A stretch of 64,000 nt of DNA from Paracyclopina nana (GCA_019096065.1 JAGUCH010000004.1:1612001-1676000), one strand, 5' to 3'. Positions 44,575-55,692 are shown, counted from the stretch's first letter. The notes: generated by a model not told the origin, from the letters alone. Numbers and translations are program-made.

Positions 44575-47500
44575 TTAGATGAAAGAAGGATGAACAGTTC
44601 CATCCAAATGGCATTTGCACTGCAAACAATATTGAGCAAAAATGAACTCCAAGCAACAATCGCCCCCGTCAAAGTCACACAGTTCATTGTTTGACTCATC
44701 ATCGCATATTCCATCACCAAGTATGCCCTCAAATCCACACGCTGAATAGAACATCACATCACATCCGCAATCAGAGCGAAAGCTGATCAATCTGCTTTTT
44801 CTTACCAAAATAGGATATTCCTGGAGGCCTTTTACCATCCAAATGACAAATGCAGTCTGAACACTCATCAATGTAAATCACCTCTCCGCAGCAATCATAG
44901 CCATCATAATAGCATGCCTCGGTGTTCAAATAGTCTTGGCATATGCCATCCCCAATTTCCGCGTAGAAAATGTTATTATAGCACTGTATCAGGTGCTTGG
45001 TATCATCCAGATGGCAAATGCAGCTTGCACATTGGAGAGCATATGCGATTCTTTTCAAGCAACAATCCCCACCGTCAAAATTGCAAGAGTCCACATTGTT
45101 CACATCATCACATATTCCATCACCGATTGCAACAGCAAGAAATGATGTGCATTCACCCCCGTGATTATTTCCCTCGTTGGGGTTACTAAATGATAGCTTT
45201 ATGCAAGCGCAAAAGATGCAATTGGAATTGATCACCGTTTCAATGCAGCAGTCTCCTCCATCGAAGCTGCACTGAAGCACATTAGACTCATCGTCGCAGA
45301 AGCCATCCCCAACTTTATCCCAGTGCTCACATTCAGCTTGAAAAGGAGCAAAAAAGCAAGGTGACATGTGCTTCAAAAAAGCTGAACTTCTTAACTGATT
45401 ATTAGAGTCTCGATCTTAAAAATATGTTAAAAGGAGTTTTTGGTGGATAATATCTATTTATGTATGTAAACAATTTATAAAACAAGCTAATAAAATAGCT
45501 GAGCAAATTTTGTAAAGTAAAAATCGAGTGGCAACTTTGCGGGCTCGAGCTTGCGAGAGCCAAGTAATGCTACGAGATTTTTACTTTGTAAAATGAGATT
45601 TTATATGATGGAAAGTAATTTTCAAATGTTAATGAAGTTACCAGACCGGGCAATCTTGACTTAGCATCTGATCCATTACTTTGAGGGCTTGGGTTGAGAG
45701 GCCCTCAGTAGTGCAAGAGTAGCTGAAAGCGTTAATCAATCATTTAAAATAGTGTGCATTTTGAACTTGGCACTTTTTGAAGCTAAAAGATGTGTTAGAT
45801 CAAGTTCTGTCTGGTATCTCTGAAAGAGACTCTTCTACTAAGCTGAGCTAAACTTAGTAGAAGAGCACAAATGTGATTGTTAAAAAAAATTTTACCAACA
45901 AAATCCTTAGTAAATCAGTAGCTCAGTCAGTAGAGCATCAGGCTCCTAATCTAGATAATCAGGGTTCGATCCCCATTCAAGGCATTTTTTCTCCTTTTTT
46001 CTGCAATGGGACTTACTTCATGGACAATATCATGGTCTCTGGTCAAACAGAGGAGCGACACACCTTATAATATACTTTATAATGTATGTCACTTGATAAA
46101 GTAAAACGTCAGAGCTTTTATACATGTGTAGTTATATGAACTGAGACGAATTGGTAAACTGAATTATACATGCGAAAATTGCTTTCCATCATATAAAAAA
46201 TGCAAAGGAGTGTTTTAAACACTGCAATACGATTTCCACGCGTCATAATTCAGTTTACTGATCCGGCTCAGCTTTTTTATGTCATAATTTTTTTCTAAGC
46301 AATTTGGGGGATATTAAATATTTCATGGCCAGGGATTCAATTTTGGAGGGCATACAGTTATTTTCCACATTTTCAAGGCACTAGACCAATTCCTTTGAAA
46401 TTAGAAAATGCTAAGGCATGACTGGGATTTGAACCCTAGATAGCTGAATCTAGCAGCTAAAAACATAGCAGAATTTTGTACGGCATGGGGCAGCCTGGTA
46501 ATTTCATTAAAACACTCAAAAATCGTAATACAGAATATAAAAATGTGGATACCAAGCTGGGGTACTTCAAAAGGGCTGTGAAATAGCTGACCTCGGATTT
46601 TAAAATGGAAAGACACTCATAAAGGCCCTCGCAAGCTTGAGCTAATAAAGCTTAACTCGTGTTTCTAAGCTCTGTGACGGACCTACTTTATGTCCCCGTG
46701 CTCGATATTAGTATTTTACTTGCTGCTTTTTGGGACTGAGAAGGTAAGTAAAAATTGCCCTAGGTGAGTAAATGAAACCAAGCCGAATCTTGAACCGAGC
46801 GAAGCGAGGGGAATAGTGAGGCGAGGTTTTATTTTACTCACCGAGGGCATTATTTACGTTACCTTCGAAGTCCCGAGAAGCAGCAAGTCAAATTTTATTA
46901 ACTGTGACCGATTTTCCGAGCGAAATGAACTTGCCGGAATGCCATGTTGTGACGTCACGGGGTTTGCAAAAAGCTGACACGATCGGCAAAGTGAATTTAC
47001 TCGCGAGTAAAACCGGTTACAGTTAGTAAAAATATATGCACACAACTTGATTTTTTTTGCGTGGCCCATAATTTATGCACTGTAACGCGAGAAACTCGAA
47101 ATTTGAGCTCATTTTCAAGTGAGTGATGCACCTTTGAAAATTGATGGCCTTCTTATACCGTCTTCATGGCAGATGCATTCATGGCAAGAGCGGTCACTGA
47201 TTAGGGGCAGGCAGCAATCTCCACCATCAAAATTGCACTCTGCAACATTTTGAGAGTCATAGCAAACCCCATCAATTGCCCACTCATAGTGACATTGGGG
47301 AAGGCTAGCAGCATCCGGATGCCTTGTCCCATCTAAGTGGCAAATGCAATCTACGCAAAATTCTGTGTAAATGTACGGCGTGCAGCAATCTCCATTGTCA
47401 TAATTGCACTTGGGAATATTAAATTCATCATGGCATGAGTCTGTAATGTAGGGAGGATGAAAGGCGCAATCAACTCCTGTGAATGGAAAAAATAAAGACA

Positions 47501-48279
47501 TCAACCAAGCAATCAGAAATCTCTGAACGATTGTATATGACACCTGGTTCCTCGATTGGATGCCTTGTTTGGTCCACATGACAAATGCACTCTTGGCAAT
47601 GGCCATATGGCAGCAAATCTAGGCAGCAATCTCCACCATCATAGGCGCAATCTTCAATGTTGGCAAAATCATTGCAAAACCCGTTTCCTACCCAGGCGAG
47701 CGCATCTCTACACGTTTCCTCTTTTGAGCACAAAGTTAAAGTGGTATATTTGGAGCCATGAATTCCTCACCTAATTTTAAGAATGTTGGATGTGTTTCGC
47801 CATCCAAATGGCAAACACATTTTTTGCAGAAGTAATCATTTACCAACTCTTGGCAGCAATCATTTCCATCATTGTGGCAGTTAATGGTATTTGCATTGTC
47901 GTCGCAATACCCATCTCCAACAAAGAGTTCATATGCACAGGGAGCTAAAAATCAAATATGCTGCACGAGCTTTGATTATAAGCATAAAAGTCTGTACCCA
48001 AAGTGGTTCCTAGTGGTTCCTTGTGCACATCCACTTTTATTCTGGCATTTTCTGATGACAAAGTTTTTCTGCTGCTTTTTATTCCAACAAAAGTAAGGCT
48101 TACACATATGGTGATGATTGGGGGAGACACTATTGCAGCAACGTATTTGTAGCTAAAAATAGGTTACGTTGATAAGCTACAAGAATGAAGATACCGATTT
48201 ACTTTTACTTTGCCATCCCCGAGTGGTCCAAATTACAAAAATACGCTGGTGAGCCCAACCTCATCAATAGTTGAGCCAT
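44575..48279 (-). CDS. Eight-LNR (Lin-12/Notch repeat) membrane or secreted protein (7 exons)
   Basis: Exons 48279-48209, 48152-47998, 47944-47771, 47720-47544, 47476-47132, 45336-44806 and 44741-44575; 1620 nt, 539 aa. Every intron after exon 2 is phase 1. Each LNR has the signature GDGxCDDxxN..C.FDGGDCC; two are in exon 5, three in exon 6, the rest one per exon. Each is followed by a CxxCxCHLDG motif (for example CQECICHVDQTRHP, CSDCICHLDGKRPP), which I do not know from Notch, pappalysin or GNPTAB. Near the N-terminus a hydrophobic stretch (VAAIVSPPIITICVSLTFVG) may be a signal anchor. LNRs bind calcium. The first exon is tentative, and the 1.8-kb intron joining exons 5 and 6 is inferred from matching phase and domain type; two genes are possible. 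Confidence 0.65.
45512..45592. repeat. Compact 80-bp palindrome (hairpin) in LNR intron
   Basis: GTAAAGTAAAAATCGAGTGGCA at 45512-45533 pairs with TGCTACGAGATTTTTACTTTGTAAA at 45568-45592; the middle (GGCTCGAGCTTGCGAGAGCC) is itself palindromic. Confidence 0.7.
45912..45984 (+). pseudogene. tRNA-like pseudogene or tRNA-derived SINE head
   Basis: TAGCTCAGTCAGTAGAGC (box A) and GGTTCGATCCC (box B) are intact at tRNA spacing. The anticodon loop reads CTCCTAA, anticodon CCT (Arg), in a body that otherwise resembles tRNA-Lys. The acceptor arms do not pair and the anticodon and T stems have mismatches, so it is not a functional tRNA. A T-run follows (45985-45990), as in Pol III termination. Confidence 0.55.
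46690..46920. repeat. Long imperfect palindrome (about 70-bp arms), MITE/foldback-like
   Basis: Left arm about 46721-46783 (CTTGCTGCTTTTTGGGACTG, then AGGTAAGTAAAAATTGCCCT and GGTGAGTAAATGAAACC) is the imperfect reverse complement of 46826-46893. A second inverted pair links 46894-46916 (TTTTATTAACTGTGACCGAT) with 47009-47031 (ACCGGTTACAGTTAGTAAAA), so palindromes are nested. Confidence 0.7.
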
Positions 48280-48430
48280 ATTACCTAAATTATCACGAAA
48301 ATTGCCTTTACCACAGACCATTTTTTAGTTATCAATTCTAAAATTGCCCAGACTGGCAATGGTTTGTGGCTCTTTACTAAGATATGTTACCGTAATTTCC
48401 TGAATAAGATACTGAAAGATTAAAAGATTT

Positions 48431-50587
48431 TTATTTCCATGGCTTAGAATGATTGAGAGATTTGACACCAGATTTGTGAACTCGTCCTCGATTAGAAGCA
48501 ATGGAGTACTTTCCAGCTGATCGCGGAGACGAGATGACTGATGAGGCCACTGAAGAAGCTCTTTCACCAAAATTCAGGCTCCTTCTTGAACCTAAAACCG
48601 TAGACGCTCATGAAAAGTGTGGAAGCTATTTGCAAAACTAATTACCTTTCACCCTGGGAGAGCTCGAAGCCAGCTTTCTCCTCGGACTTTTGGATGAGGA
48701 ATTGTTGTTGTTCAGCATGGCTTGAATTTGCTGCTTTTGCAGGATCTTTGCTTCTGTCACCGCAGAGATTCTCCTCTTTTCCTTTTTGCTATCAGCAGAC
48801 GAGGATGCTCTTGTTTCCCTTTCAGCCTTCAATTCCCTGTCAAGTCGAATGATGCCCATCTTTTGCTGAGTGGTGTACTTGAAGAAAATGTCATGAAAGG
48901 CATTGCTTTCTTTTTGTAGCTGTTGCAAAAGCCTGGCATGAAGCTGGACATCTTCCAATTTGGGAAACTGATGCCCTTCACGGTGAAGCTGCAGGGCCAT
49001 ACTCATGATGTCCTTCATGGACACAATGATGCTCTCCACTTTGGCAGTCTTCATGAGCCTCCGAGTGAGATGGCCTTTGATCAAGGCTGAAAGCTTTTCG
49101 AACCGAACATTGTTCACTGGTGTTTTGGCATCCTCGGGCAGGCTCCAATTTTGAGGTAACGTCAAAGTAGACGGGTCCACTTTGGGCTTGACTGTGGGGA
49201 TCAAGGGTGAGACTGGTCGGGTTGATGTTAATATTGTTGATGATGTTAATGTTGTTGATTGGATGGGCGATGTCTTGGTTGAGACAGCACTCAACACACT
49301 TTCAATGAGCTGCCTTTGCTGCTCTTCGAAAAGTTGCTTGAGTTGCTCCCGCTCTTTGGCCTGTTGGTCCATGAGCCTTTGAATTTCTCTTTGTTGCTGC
49401 AATGCCAATGCACTGACAGCAGCTTCAATTTCAGCCTTAGGATCCTTGAATTCAACAGTTGGTTGAGACATTGTTGATTGACTCGGAGGCAACGTTAAGG
49501 TGACTGATTCTAGCAAGGACGTGTCAATTGTAATGGCTTCCGATCTTGGAGTGGGCTGGACTGACAATACTGCTGACCCAGAATCAAGAGATGGCGGGTC
49601 TCTCATGTCAAACTGCTGAGGGCTCTGCTCTTTCTTCTTGTTTGGGCTTTTGGCCCACGTGGGACCTTCGTTGAAAGCCAAGGGAATACTGTCATTCAAT
49701 GTCCATTCCGGATTATTGGAGAGAGGTGGAACATTTTCTTTACCAGGAGACACATCAGCAGTAGTTGGCTGTTGAACATCCTCAGTTGCCTTTCCTTGTT
49801 TAAGAGCAAGATCGTTTATTTGGCCCAGCTTTGTATCTTCAATTGTGTCAAGGCTGAAAAAATGCGACCTGCTGTACATAATTAGGTCTCAGTTAAATTA
49901 GCTGAAAATTTACCTGTCCGCCACTTCAGGATTCAGGTTGTCAGCAACAGCCTCATCTTGGCCAGCCAATGTAACATCTTCATCTTCTAAATTCAAAGTG
50001 ATTGAGGTTGCTTGTGATTCATTATCAAGGTTGGGCTCATTTGGGTCCAGATTATCAGGCTTCTCATTAACTTTAATATCAGGAGCTTTGGACAGTTCGC
50101 TCAAGTATTCCTCAAGCTGACTTTTTTGGTCGTTTTCTTCTTCGTTGGATTGGCCGAATCTCTGCATGTAAGCAAGCAAAACAGGACTCGGTTCGTCCAA
50201 TGTGTAAGACAATCGTCTCGTTCGTGGCTCGGTGACCTCGGTGGCTTGGGATGATTCATCGTTTTTAATTGGGTCCAATTTTTCGGGAATCGAAATTTCT
50301 TCATGAATTATGGCTTTGACAGCCTCAAGATGCTTTCGCCTTCGTTGTAGAGCCAGTTTTTCTTCCACTTTGACAGCTTCTTCACGCCATTCTTGACATG
50401 CTTGTCGCTTCTCTTCAGACATAACTGGTGGCAAAATAGGCCGGCCGTTCACCTTGATGCAAGATTCGTACTTAGAGGGGTCATAAGTGTGTGAGGTGTC
50501 TGAATCATTCGTTTCCTTGATGACCTCCTCAATTTGCTCGAGAAGGCGCAAAAAATCAGCACGGAGACTTTGCAATTTTGCCTCCAT
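48431..50587 (-). CDS. CCP110: CCP110 (CP110), centriole distal-cap protein (3 exons)
   Basis: Exons 50587-49914, 49853-48646 and 48591-48431; 2043 nt, 680 aa (human about 1,000). Introns 60 and 54 bp, phases 2 and 1. The C-terminal CP110 domain is diagnostic: FEKLSALIKGHLTRRLMKTA, VESIIVSMKDIMSMALQL, NAFHDIFFKYTTQQKMGIIR and LDRELKAERE at about residues 490-600. The N-terminus has a basic coiled coil (EWREEAVKVEEKLALQRRRK) after a VNGRPILPPVMS motif, and the middle is Ser/Thr/Pro-rich with a Gln-rich coiled coil. CCP110 caps centriole distal ends with CEP97, limits centriole length and blocks ciliogenesis. The start at 50587 is the first ATG of the frame; an upstream open stretch begins only with GTG. 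Confidence 0.88.
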
Positions 50588-51374
50588 GTCAAATTGATTC
50601 TTTTGTGTTTGTCTGTTTGAATTTAAGGTACGATTATGAGCAGACAATTTTAAGGCATCACGAACTTTTCTACGGACAAAAAGCACTCTTTCTATTCTAT
50701 TGGTTAATTTTTAGTATTTATTCATAAAATATTTTTTCTTAAATTATTATTATTTTGTCTGGTTTTGGAACACATTAATCACTAAAAATATGCGTCACAA
50801 AGTGGAATTGAGGGAAAATTTGTGAAAATCGGCTTACTTTTTCGAAAAGTCTCTGTTCGAAACATAATAATTGCCAGGGTGACCAGATGCGGCCATTTTT
50901 AGCCAAAGTGGCTATTTTTGACCCATGTGTGACTACCGAAATTTAGGCCGAATATCCAAAGCCATTTGAGGCTATTTCTGAAAAGCCCTGAAATTTGATA
51001 TTTTTACTCAAAAAACGCTTGAAAATCATCAAAAAAGCTGGGTAAAAAATTAAATTTGCAAAAATGGCTAACTTTTTTTTAGAATCTTTAGTTGCAAAAG
51101 TAAGAAGAAAATCATTATTTAATCCTAGCTTTCATCACTGCAATCCCAAAAAGTGGATCAAATTTTCATAGCAATTATCAGTATCGTGAAAATTCCTAAA
51201 AATGGGGCTATTTTGAGTTATTTTTCGTAGATAGTCAAATGTGGCTATTTTTGAGAAAAATCTGGCTACAAGCCGCATAAATTGTCTGGTCACCCTGAAT
51301 TAATTGCGGCGTCCTCTACTGTTATGTAGAAGAACAACAACAAAGTGAATCTGTGTAAAAGTAACTTTGGCAAA
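50588..51374. promoter_or_regulatory. Divergent promoter region, CCP110 / SMARCB1
   Basis: 787 bp between two head-to-head genes, more than half of it occupied by a MITE-like element (50875-51297). The right remainder is only about 77 bp before the SMARCB1 ATG. Confidence 0.6.
50875..51297. mobile_element. MITE-like element with CAGGGTGACCAGA terminal inverted repeats
   Basis: CAGGGTGACCAGA at the left end and TCTGGTCACCCTG at the right end are a perfect 13-bp inverted pair, followed inward by ATGCGGCC against a GCCGCAT match. No ORF inside; the body has repeated GGCTATTTTTGA segments. Flanks read ...TAATTGC and AATTAATTGC, so TAATTGC may be an imperfect target duplication. The CAGGG start fits hAT-like elements, but the class is unproven. 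Confidence 0.75.
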
Positions 51375-52688
51375 ATGAAGACGTATGGCGAAAAACCGAT
51401 CGTGTTCAAGTTTGACAACGATGAAAATGAGTACATGATTGGATCTGAAGTTGGAAACTATGTGAGGCTTTTTCGAGGGGCTTTGTACAAGAGATTTCCA
51501 GGGTTGACCAGGAGAAATTTGACTAATGATGAACGAAAAAAGCTGGTGGAGATGGGTCACTCCCAACACGTAACTTCCAGCTCCATTAGCCTGTTGCTCG
51601 CTAAAGAAGTCGAGGACCTTTTATACGGCAACGAAGACAAGTTCAAAGGTAGGCAAACCTAAAGCAGATTTTTGACACTCTTGTGATTCACCTGTCAATT
51701 TCAGGAAATCAAGTGACTGCCTCTACGTCTGTGGCCGGGGCTGGAGCAGGTGCGAATGACATTTCGAGCGTAGGTGCCTTCAACAAGCCTAAGGTAGCTA
51801 AACCAGCTGCCTTTGCTCCCGTTCCAAACAGCTCTCACTTGGATGCTGTCCCACAAGCAACCCCAATCAACAGAAATCGAGTGGTGCACAAAAAAGTGAG
51901 AACCTTCCCTTTGTGCTTTGATGACTCGGACCCTGCTGCAGTTCACGAAAATGCTTGCCTTCCTGAAATCAATGTTCCCATCAGGTATATTCCCTATCAA
52001 ATTCATGAAAGGCTCTCTAATATTTATTTTTTTGCTAGGCTTGACATGGACATTGAAGGGCAAAAGTTGAGAGATACATTCATGTGGAACAAGAACGAAA
52101 CAATGCTCACTCCTGATCAATTTGCTGAAGTGCTTTGCGATGACCTAGACTTGAACCCCATCAATTTTGTGCCTGCCATCACTGCAGCCATTCAGCAACA
52201 GCTGGACAATTTCCCGTCCGAGAGTGAAAACTTGCTGAGAGAACAGCAAGACCAACGAGTTATCATCAAGCTCAACATTCACATTGGCAATATTTCACTT
52301 GTCGATCAATTTGAATGGGATTTGTCTGATGACAACAACTCTCCTGAGGAATTTGCGAAGAAATTGTGTGCTGACTTGAGCCTTGGTGGAGAATTCGTCA
52401 CTGCTATAGTTTACTCCGTACGAGGACAGGTTAGTTCTTCTATAATATTTTTAAAGCCATGACCTTAATCTTAATATTTTTCAGCTTGCTTGGCATCAGA
52501 AAACGTATGCTTTCAGCGAAAACCACTTGCCCGAAATTGAGACGGCTTTTCGCAATCAATCCGAGGCTGACACTTGGTCGCCCTTCCTGGAAACTCTTAC
52601 TGATGCAGAAATGGAAAAGAAGATACGCGATCAAGACAGAAACACTCGACGCATGCGGAGATTGGCGGCCACAACCACTGGTTGGTGA
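51375..52688 (+). CDS. SMARCB1: SMARCB1 / Snr1 / SNF5, SWI/SNF chromatin-remodelling subunit (4 exons)
   Basis: Exons 51375-51648, 51705-51984, 52039-52429 and 52485-52688; 1149 nt, 382 aa (human 385). Introns 54-56 bp with phases 1, 2 and 0. The N-terminal winged-helix domain has [20 protein letters not shown]; a short Ala/Gly-rich insert follows (about residues 95-115); then [19 protein letters not shown], the two SNF5 repeats ([20 protein letters not shown] and [20 protein letters not shown]) and the C-terminal [20 protein letters not shown] basic helix that contacts the nucleosome acidic patch. Core BAF/PBAF subunit in the nucleus. The gene is complete and highly conserved, with no oddities. 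Confidence 0.96.
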
Positions 52689-52739
52689 GACAGTACAAAA
52701 AACCCTATTTTGGGAGTTGAAATAATATGTAAGGGCAAT

Positions 52740-52745
52740 AATAAA
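52740..52745 (+). terminator. Poly(A) signal of SMARCB1
   Basis: AATAAA 52 nt after the stop codon. The minus-strand gene has AATAAA at 52781-52786, 23 nt after its own stop, so these convergent transcripts end within about 60 bp of each other. Confidence 0.65.
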
Positions 52746-52808
52746 GCAACGAATTTCTATATAGTCAAATAGATGAAATATTTATTCTCATACGAAGAAA
52801 AGTGTTCC

Positions 52809-55447
52809 TTACTTTTTTAACTGAAGATTCTTGAGTGAAAAGTCTCGCCAGAAGGACAAGAAACTAATGGCATGAATCAAGCCTTGCATGTTATTAAAAA
52901 GGCAGGCTTGCCAACAAATTGCCAATGGCTTTGGTTTGCTCAAAAGCCAAATTAGCTCTACATAAGGGTGGATAGAGTAACCTGGGCTGATCCAACTGTC
53001 AACATCTTTGCTCCATACCTTCAAGAGCTTGTCTGAAAATAAAATTGTAACATACATGCGGGGGGAATGTTCACTTTTGACCATGATTGTTGTGCATTCA
53101 TTCATATACAGACTTGAATCCTTCATCCTGAAGGCCAAAAATGAATTCTTGAGGTTGGCGTTTTCAGCTTCGAGTTTGCTGATGATTTTCATGTCGTAGT
53201 CAAGGTTCTGATTAATCTCATTCATGAGATTCTTGACTCTTTGCCTAAGGTCCTGAATGATAAAGTCACTGTGAGCGTAGCTGGCAATCTTCAGCTCCAT
53301 ATCCTTGATGTGATTTTGCATGGATTTTTCTGCATACTTGTGAGACTCAAACGCTTTGGCCAAATTTTGCTCAGCTGCTTCCAAAGCTTCATGAAGGTTC
53401 TTGTTCTCCTTTTTCAGGTACTCCGCAGTATTTTCAAGTTCATGCATTTTCCAGTCCATCTCACCTTTTTGCTCATTGAGGGTGTCAGTGTAGGATGCCA
53501 GTTGCTCAAGATCCAAGGTAAGTTGGCAATTAGCCTCCATAAGGGAGCAAATCCTAGCATCAGATTGCTCTTGCACTTCATCAACTCTTTGGTTACATTC
53601 TTGCAGCATCAAGTGGACATTGCGACGAGCATTGTCCTCATCACTTTTCACCTTGTACAACTCTTTTTTCATCCTGCATAATTCCTCAGAGAGTTTGCCA
53701 TTTGTCTCCCTCAGCTTGCAAAGCACTAAAAACCGAAAAATTTGCTTGAGCAAAAGCAATTAAGGCAAAACTAGTGGCTGCGTGCACTTTGCCCCTAGCC
53801 GTTTGCCCCTAGCCATTTACCCCTAGCATGTTTGCCCCTAAGATTTTTGCCCCTAAAGACTTTTGCCCCCAAGACATTTTCCCTTAGACACATTTGCCCC
53901 TAGACATGTTTGCCCCTGGGATTTTTGCCCCTGAAGATGCTTGCCCCTTAGATGTTTGCCCCTGGATATATTTTCCCCTTGTACTTTTGCCCCTTGTACT
54001 TTTGCCCCTAGGACTTTTACCCCTAGGACTTTTGCCCCTAGGACTTTTGCCCCTAAGACTTTTGCCCCTAAGACTTTTGCCCCTAGGACTTTTGCCCCTT
54101 GGACTTTTGCCCCTTGAACTTTTTCCCATGAACTTTTGCCTCCAAGATGGTTGCCCACAATATTTTCACTTCATTATTTTATGATGATTTGCATTTTATA
54201 ATAATTTTACATAACAAAACCTTCTTTAACCGGAATCCTAAACTAACCTAACCTGATCCTATCCAAAACAAACATTTTTTCTGCTTTTACAAGTAATAGT
54301 TTTTTATTAATTTTTTTATAAGCTGATTGGATTGAGGCAATATATAATCTTATCCCTAAAATGACTTATTTTAGGAATTTTTATAGTCCAATTGGTGCTG
54401 AAAGTTAATTTCAAATTGGACAAATTGTCAACTCGAGTCAACAGTGCAGTAGCAACCTACCCATGAGCAAAATAACCCAGGGCAAAATTTTACTGGTACT
54501 TGGGGCAAAAGTGCCTGAGGCAACATCCCTAGGGGTAAAAATCCAAGGCAAAAATCCAAGGGGCAAAAATCCCTAGGGGCAAAAATCCAAGGGGCAAAAA
54601 CCAAGGGCAAAAACCAAGGGGCAAAAATGCAAGGGGCAAATATATCCAGGGGCAAACATCTAAGGGGCAAGTGTCTTCAGGGGCAAAAATCCTTGGGGCA
54701 AACTTGTCTAGGGGCAAAAATCCAAAAGGCAAAAGTCTTAGGGGTGACTGTCTCTAAGGACAAAGATCTTAGGGGCAAACGTCTACAGGGGCAAACGGCC
54801 TGGGGCAAACATATCAGGGGTAAACGGCTAGGGGCAAAAGTCTTGAGACCAAAACTAGTACCTGATGGATCACCATTGAGAGCAATTTGTGCATTGAGTT
54901 GAGACTTCAGAAGGGCAATTTCTTCCACATCTTTTCTTGCAAGTGCTTTGAGGTTGGAAATGACTCCTTTTAAAACTTGAATCTCCTCCAAATATGCATC
55001 ATTTTGGAAACTTTTCAAATCCTTAACTTCTTTCTCCTTAGCCTTAAGTTCGGTTGTCAGGGCCTCAATTTGGGCCTTCAGGTCAGCAACTTTCTTGTGA
55101 AATTCTGAATTATTGGATTGAAGCATCATAGCTTCTCTGGTCCTCAAAAGGTGAACATTTTCTTCAAGTTCTTTGATATATGCAACCATGTCTTGCTGAC
55201 AAGAGGACTTGTTGCCTTTGAATGATTCATTCTTCTCCTCCTCAATTTTGTTGAATTCTGCAATTGTGCTGGTGAGGGAAATGTTGTCATCATCGTCAGA
55301 ACCTTCATCAGGCTCAACTAAGGTTGATACTGCTCGTATAGATATTATCGACTCAGCAGATGATCTATTCTGCTCTTTTTGCTTCAAGATCCCACTTGAG
55401 GTAGGTTTTCTTAAAGGGCGAAACGGTTCCCTCCACCGTGAAGCCAT
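52809..55447 (-). CDS. Coiled-coil protein of unknown identity (2 exons)
   Basis: Exons 55447-54862 and 53725-52809; 1503 nt, 500 aa; intron phase 1. The N-terminus MASRWREPFRPLRKPTSSGI is basic; an acidic DEGSDDDDNISL patch follows, then almost continuous heptad-rich coiled coil from about residue 70 to 400 (for example LKAQIEALTTELKAKEKEVK, LREAM, LEAAEQNLAKAFESHKYAEK), with one short break around the splice join. The last about 95 residues are hydrophobic and Trp-rich (LICW-type), unlike the rest; they may include unspliced intron or be a real terminal domain. An AATAAA 23 nt past the stop supports the end. It could be centrosomal or cytoskeletal, but no family name is justified. Its only intron carries a foldback transposon. 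Confidence 0.65.
53767..54859. mobile_element. Foldback (FB)-type transposon with 9-bp target duplication
   Basis: Element 53776-54850 (1,075 bp), flanked by the perfect 9-bp direct repeat AAAACTAGT (53767-53775 and 54851-54859). The left arm (about 53787-54130) is a tandem array of about 15-18-bp units around TTTTGCCCCTAGGAC; the right arm (about 54478-54843) is the same array inverted (GGGGCAAAAATCC). The two outer ends match as inverted repeats (left TTTGCCCCTAGCCGTTTGCC; right, reverse-complemented, TTTGCCCCTAGCCGTTTACC). The spacer of about 350 bp has no ORF. Long inverted arms of tandem subrepeats and a 9-bp duplication are the defining traits of Drosophila FB elements (Mutator-related). 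Non-autonomous here. Confidence 0.88.
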
Positions 55448-55692
55448 TTTAAATTACAAAACTAGTTAGCTCAGCGAACCTTTGTTGAGAGAAAGTGTTT
55501 GACAGCGCTACCAGATTATCATTCCGCGAAATACTGACAAAGTAAGGAAAAACGCCTCGTTTTTATGAAACTATCATCTTTTTATTGTTGAATAATAAAA
55601 AGTACACTTATTCCAATTAGGGGTAAACAACAATGTAACATCTACTCTTGCATAGGTACTCATGATATTGTAAGTGCAAATCGTAATGCTAT

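Noticed and set aside
46395-46480. tRNA-like segment on the minus strand (GGGTTCAAATCCCAG box B)
   Set aside because: Only the T-arm is convincing. No box A at the right distance and no acceptor pairing, so it is too weak to list.
53015-53050. Possible intron near the C-terminus of the coiled-coil gene (acceptor TTTTATTTTCAG)
   Set aside because: The only good donor (GTATGT) would make a 27-nt intron, and the next alternative is a poor GTCAAA donor. The frame is open through it, so the unspliced reading was kept and the tail flagged as doubtful.
53853-54184. Repetitive Gly/Lys and Leu/Pro ORFs on both strands
   Set aside because: They are translations of the tandem GCCCC units in the foldback arm, not proteins.
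54428-54902. Leu/Pro-rich and Gly/Lys-rich ORFs in the second arm
   Set aside because: Same cause as in the left arm: inverted copies of the tandem unit inside an intron.
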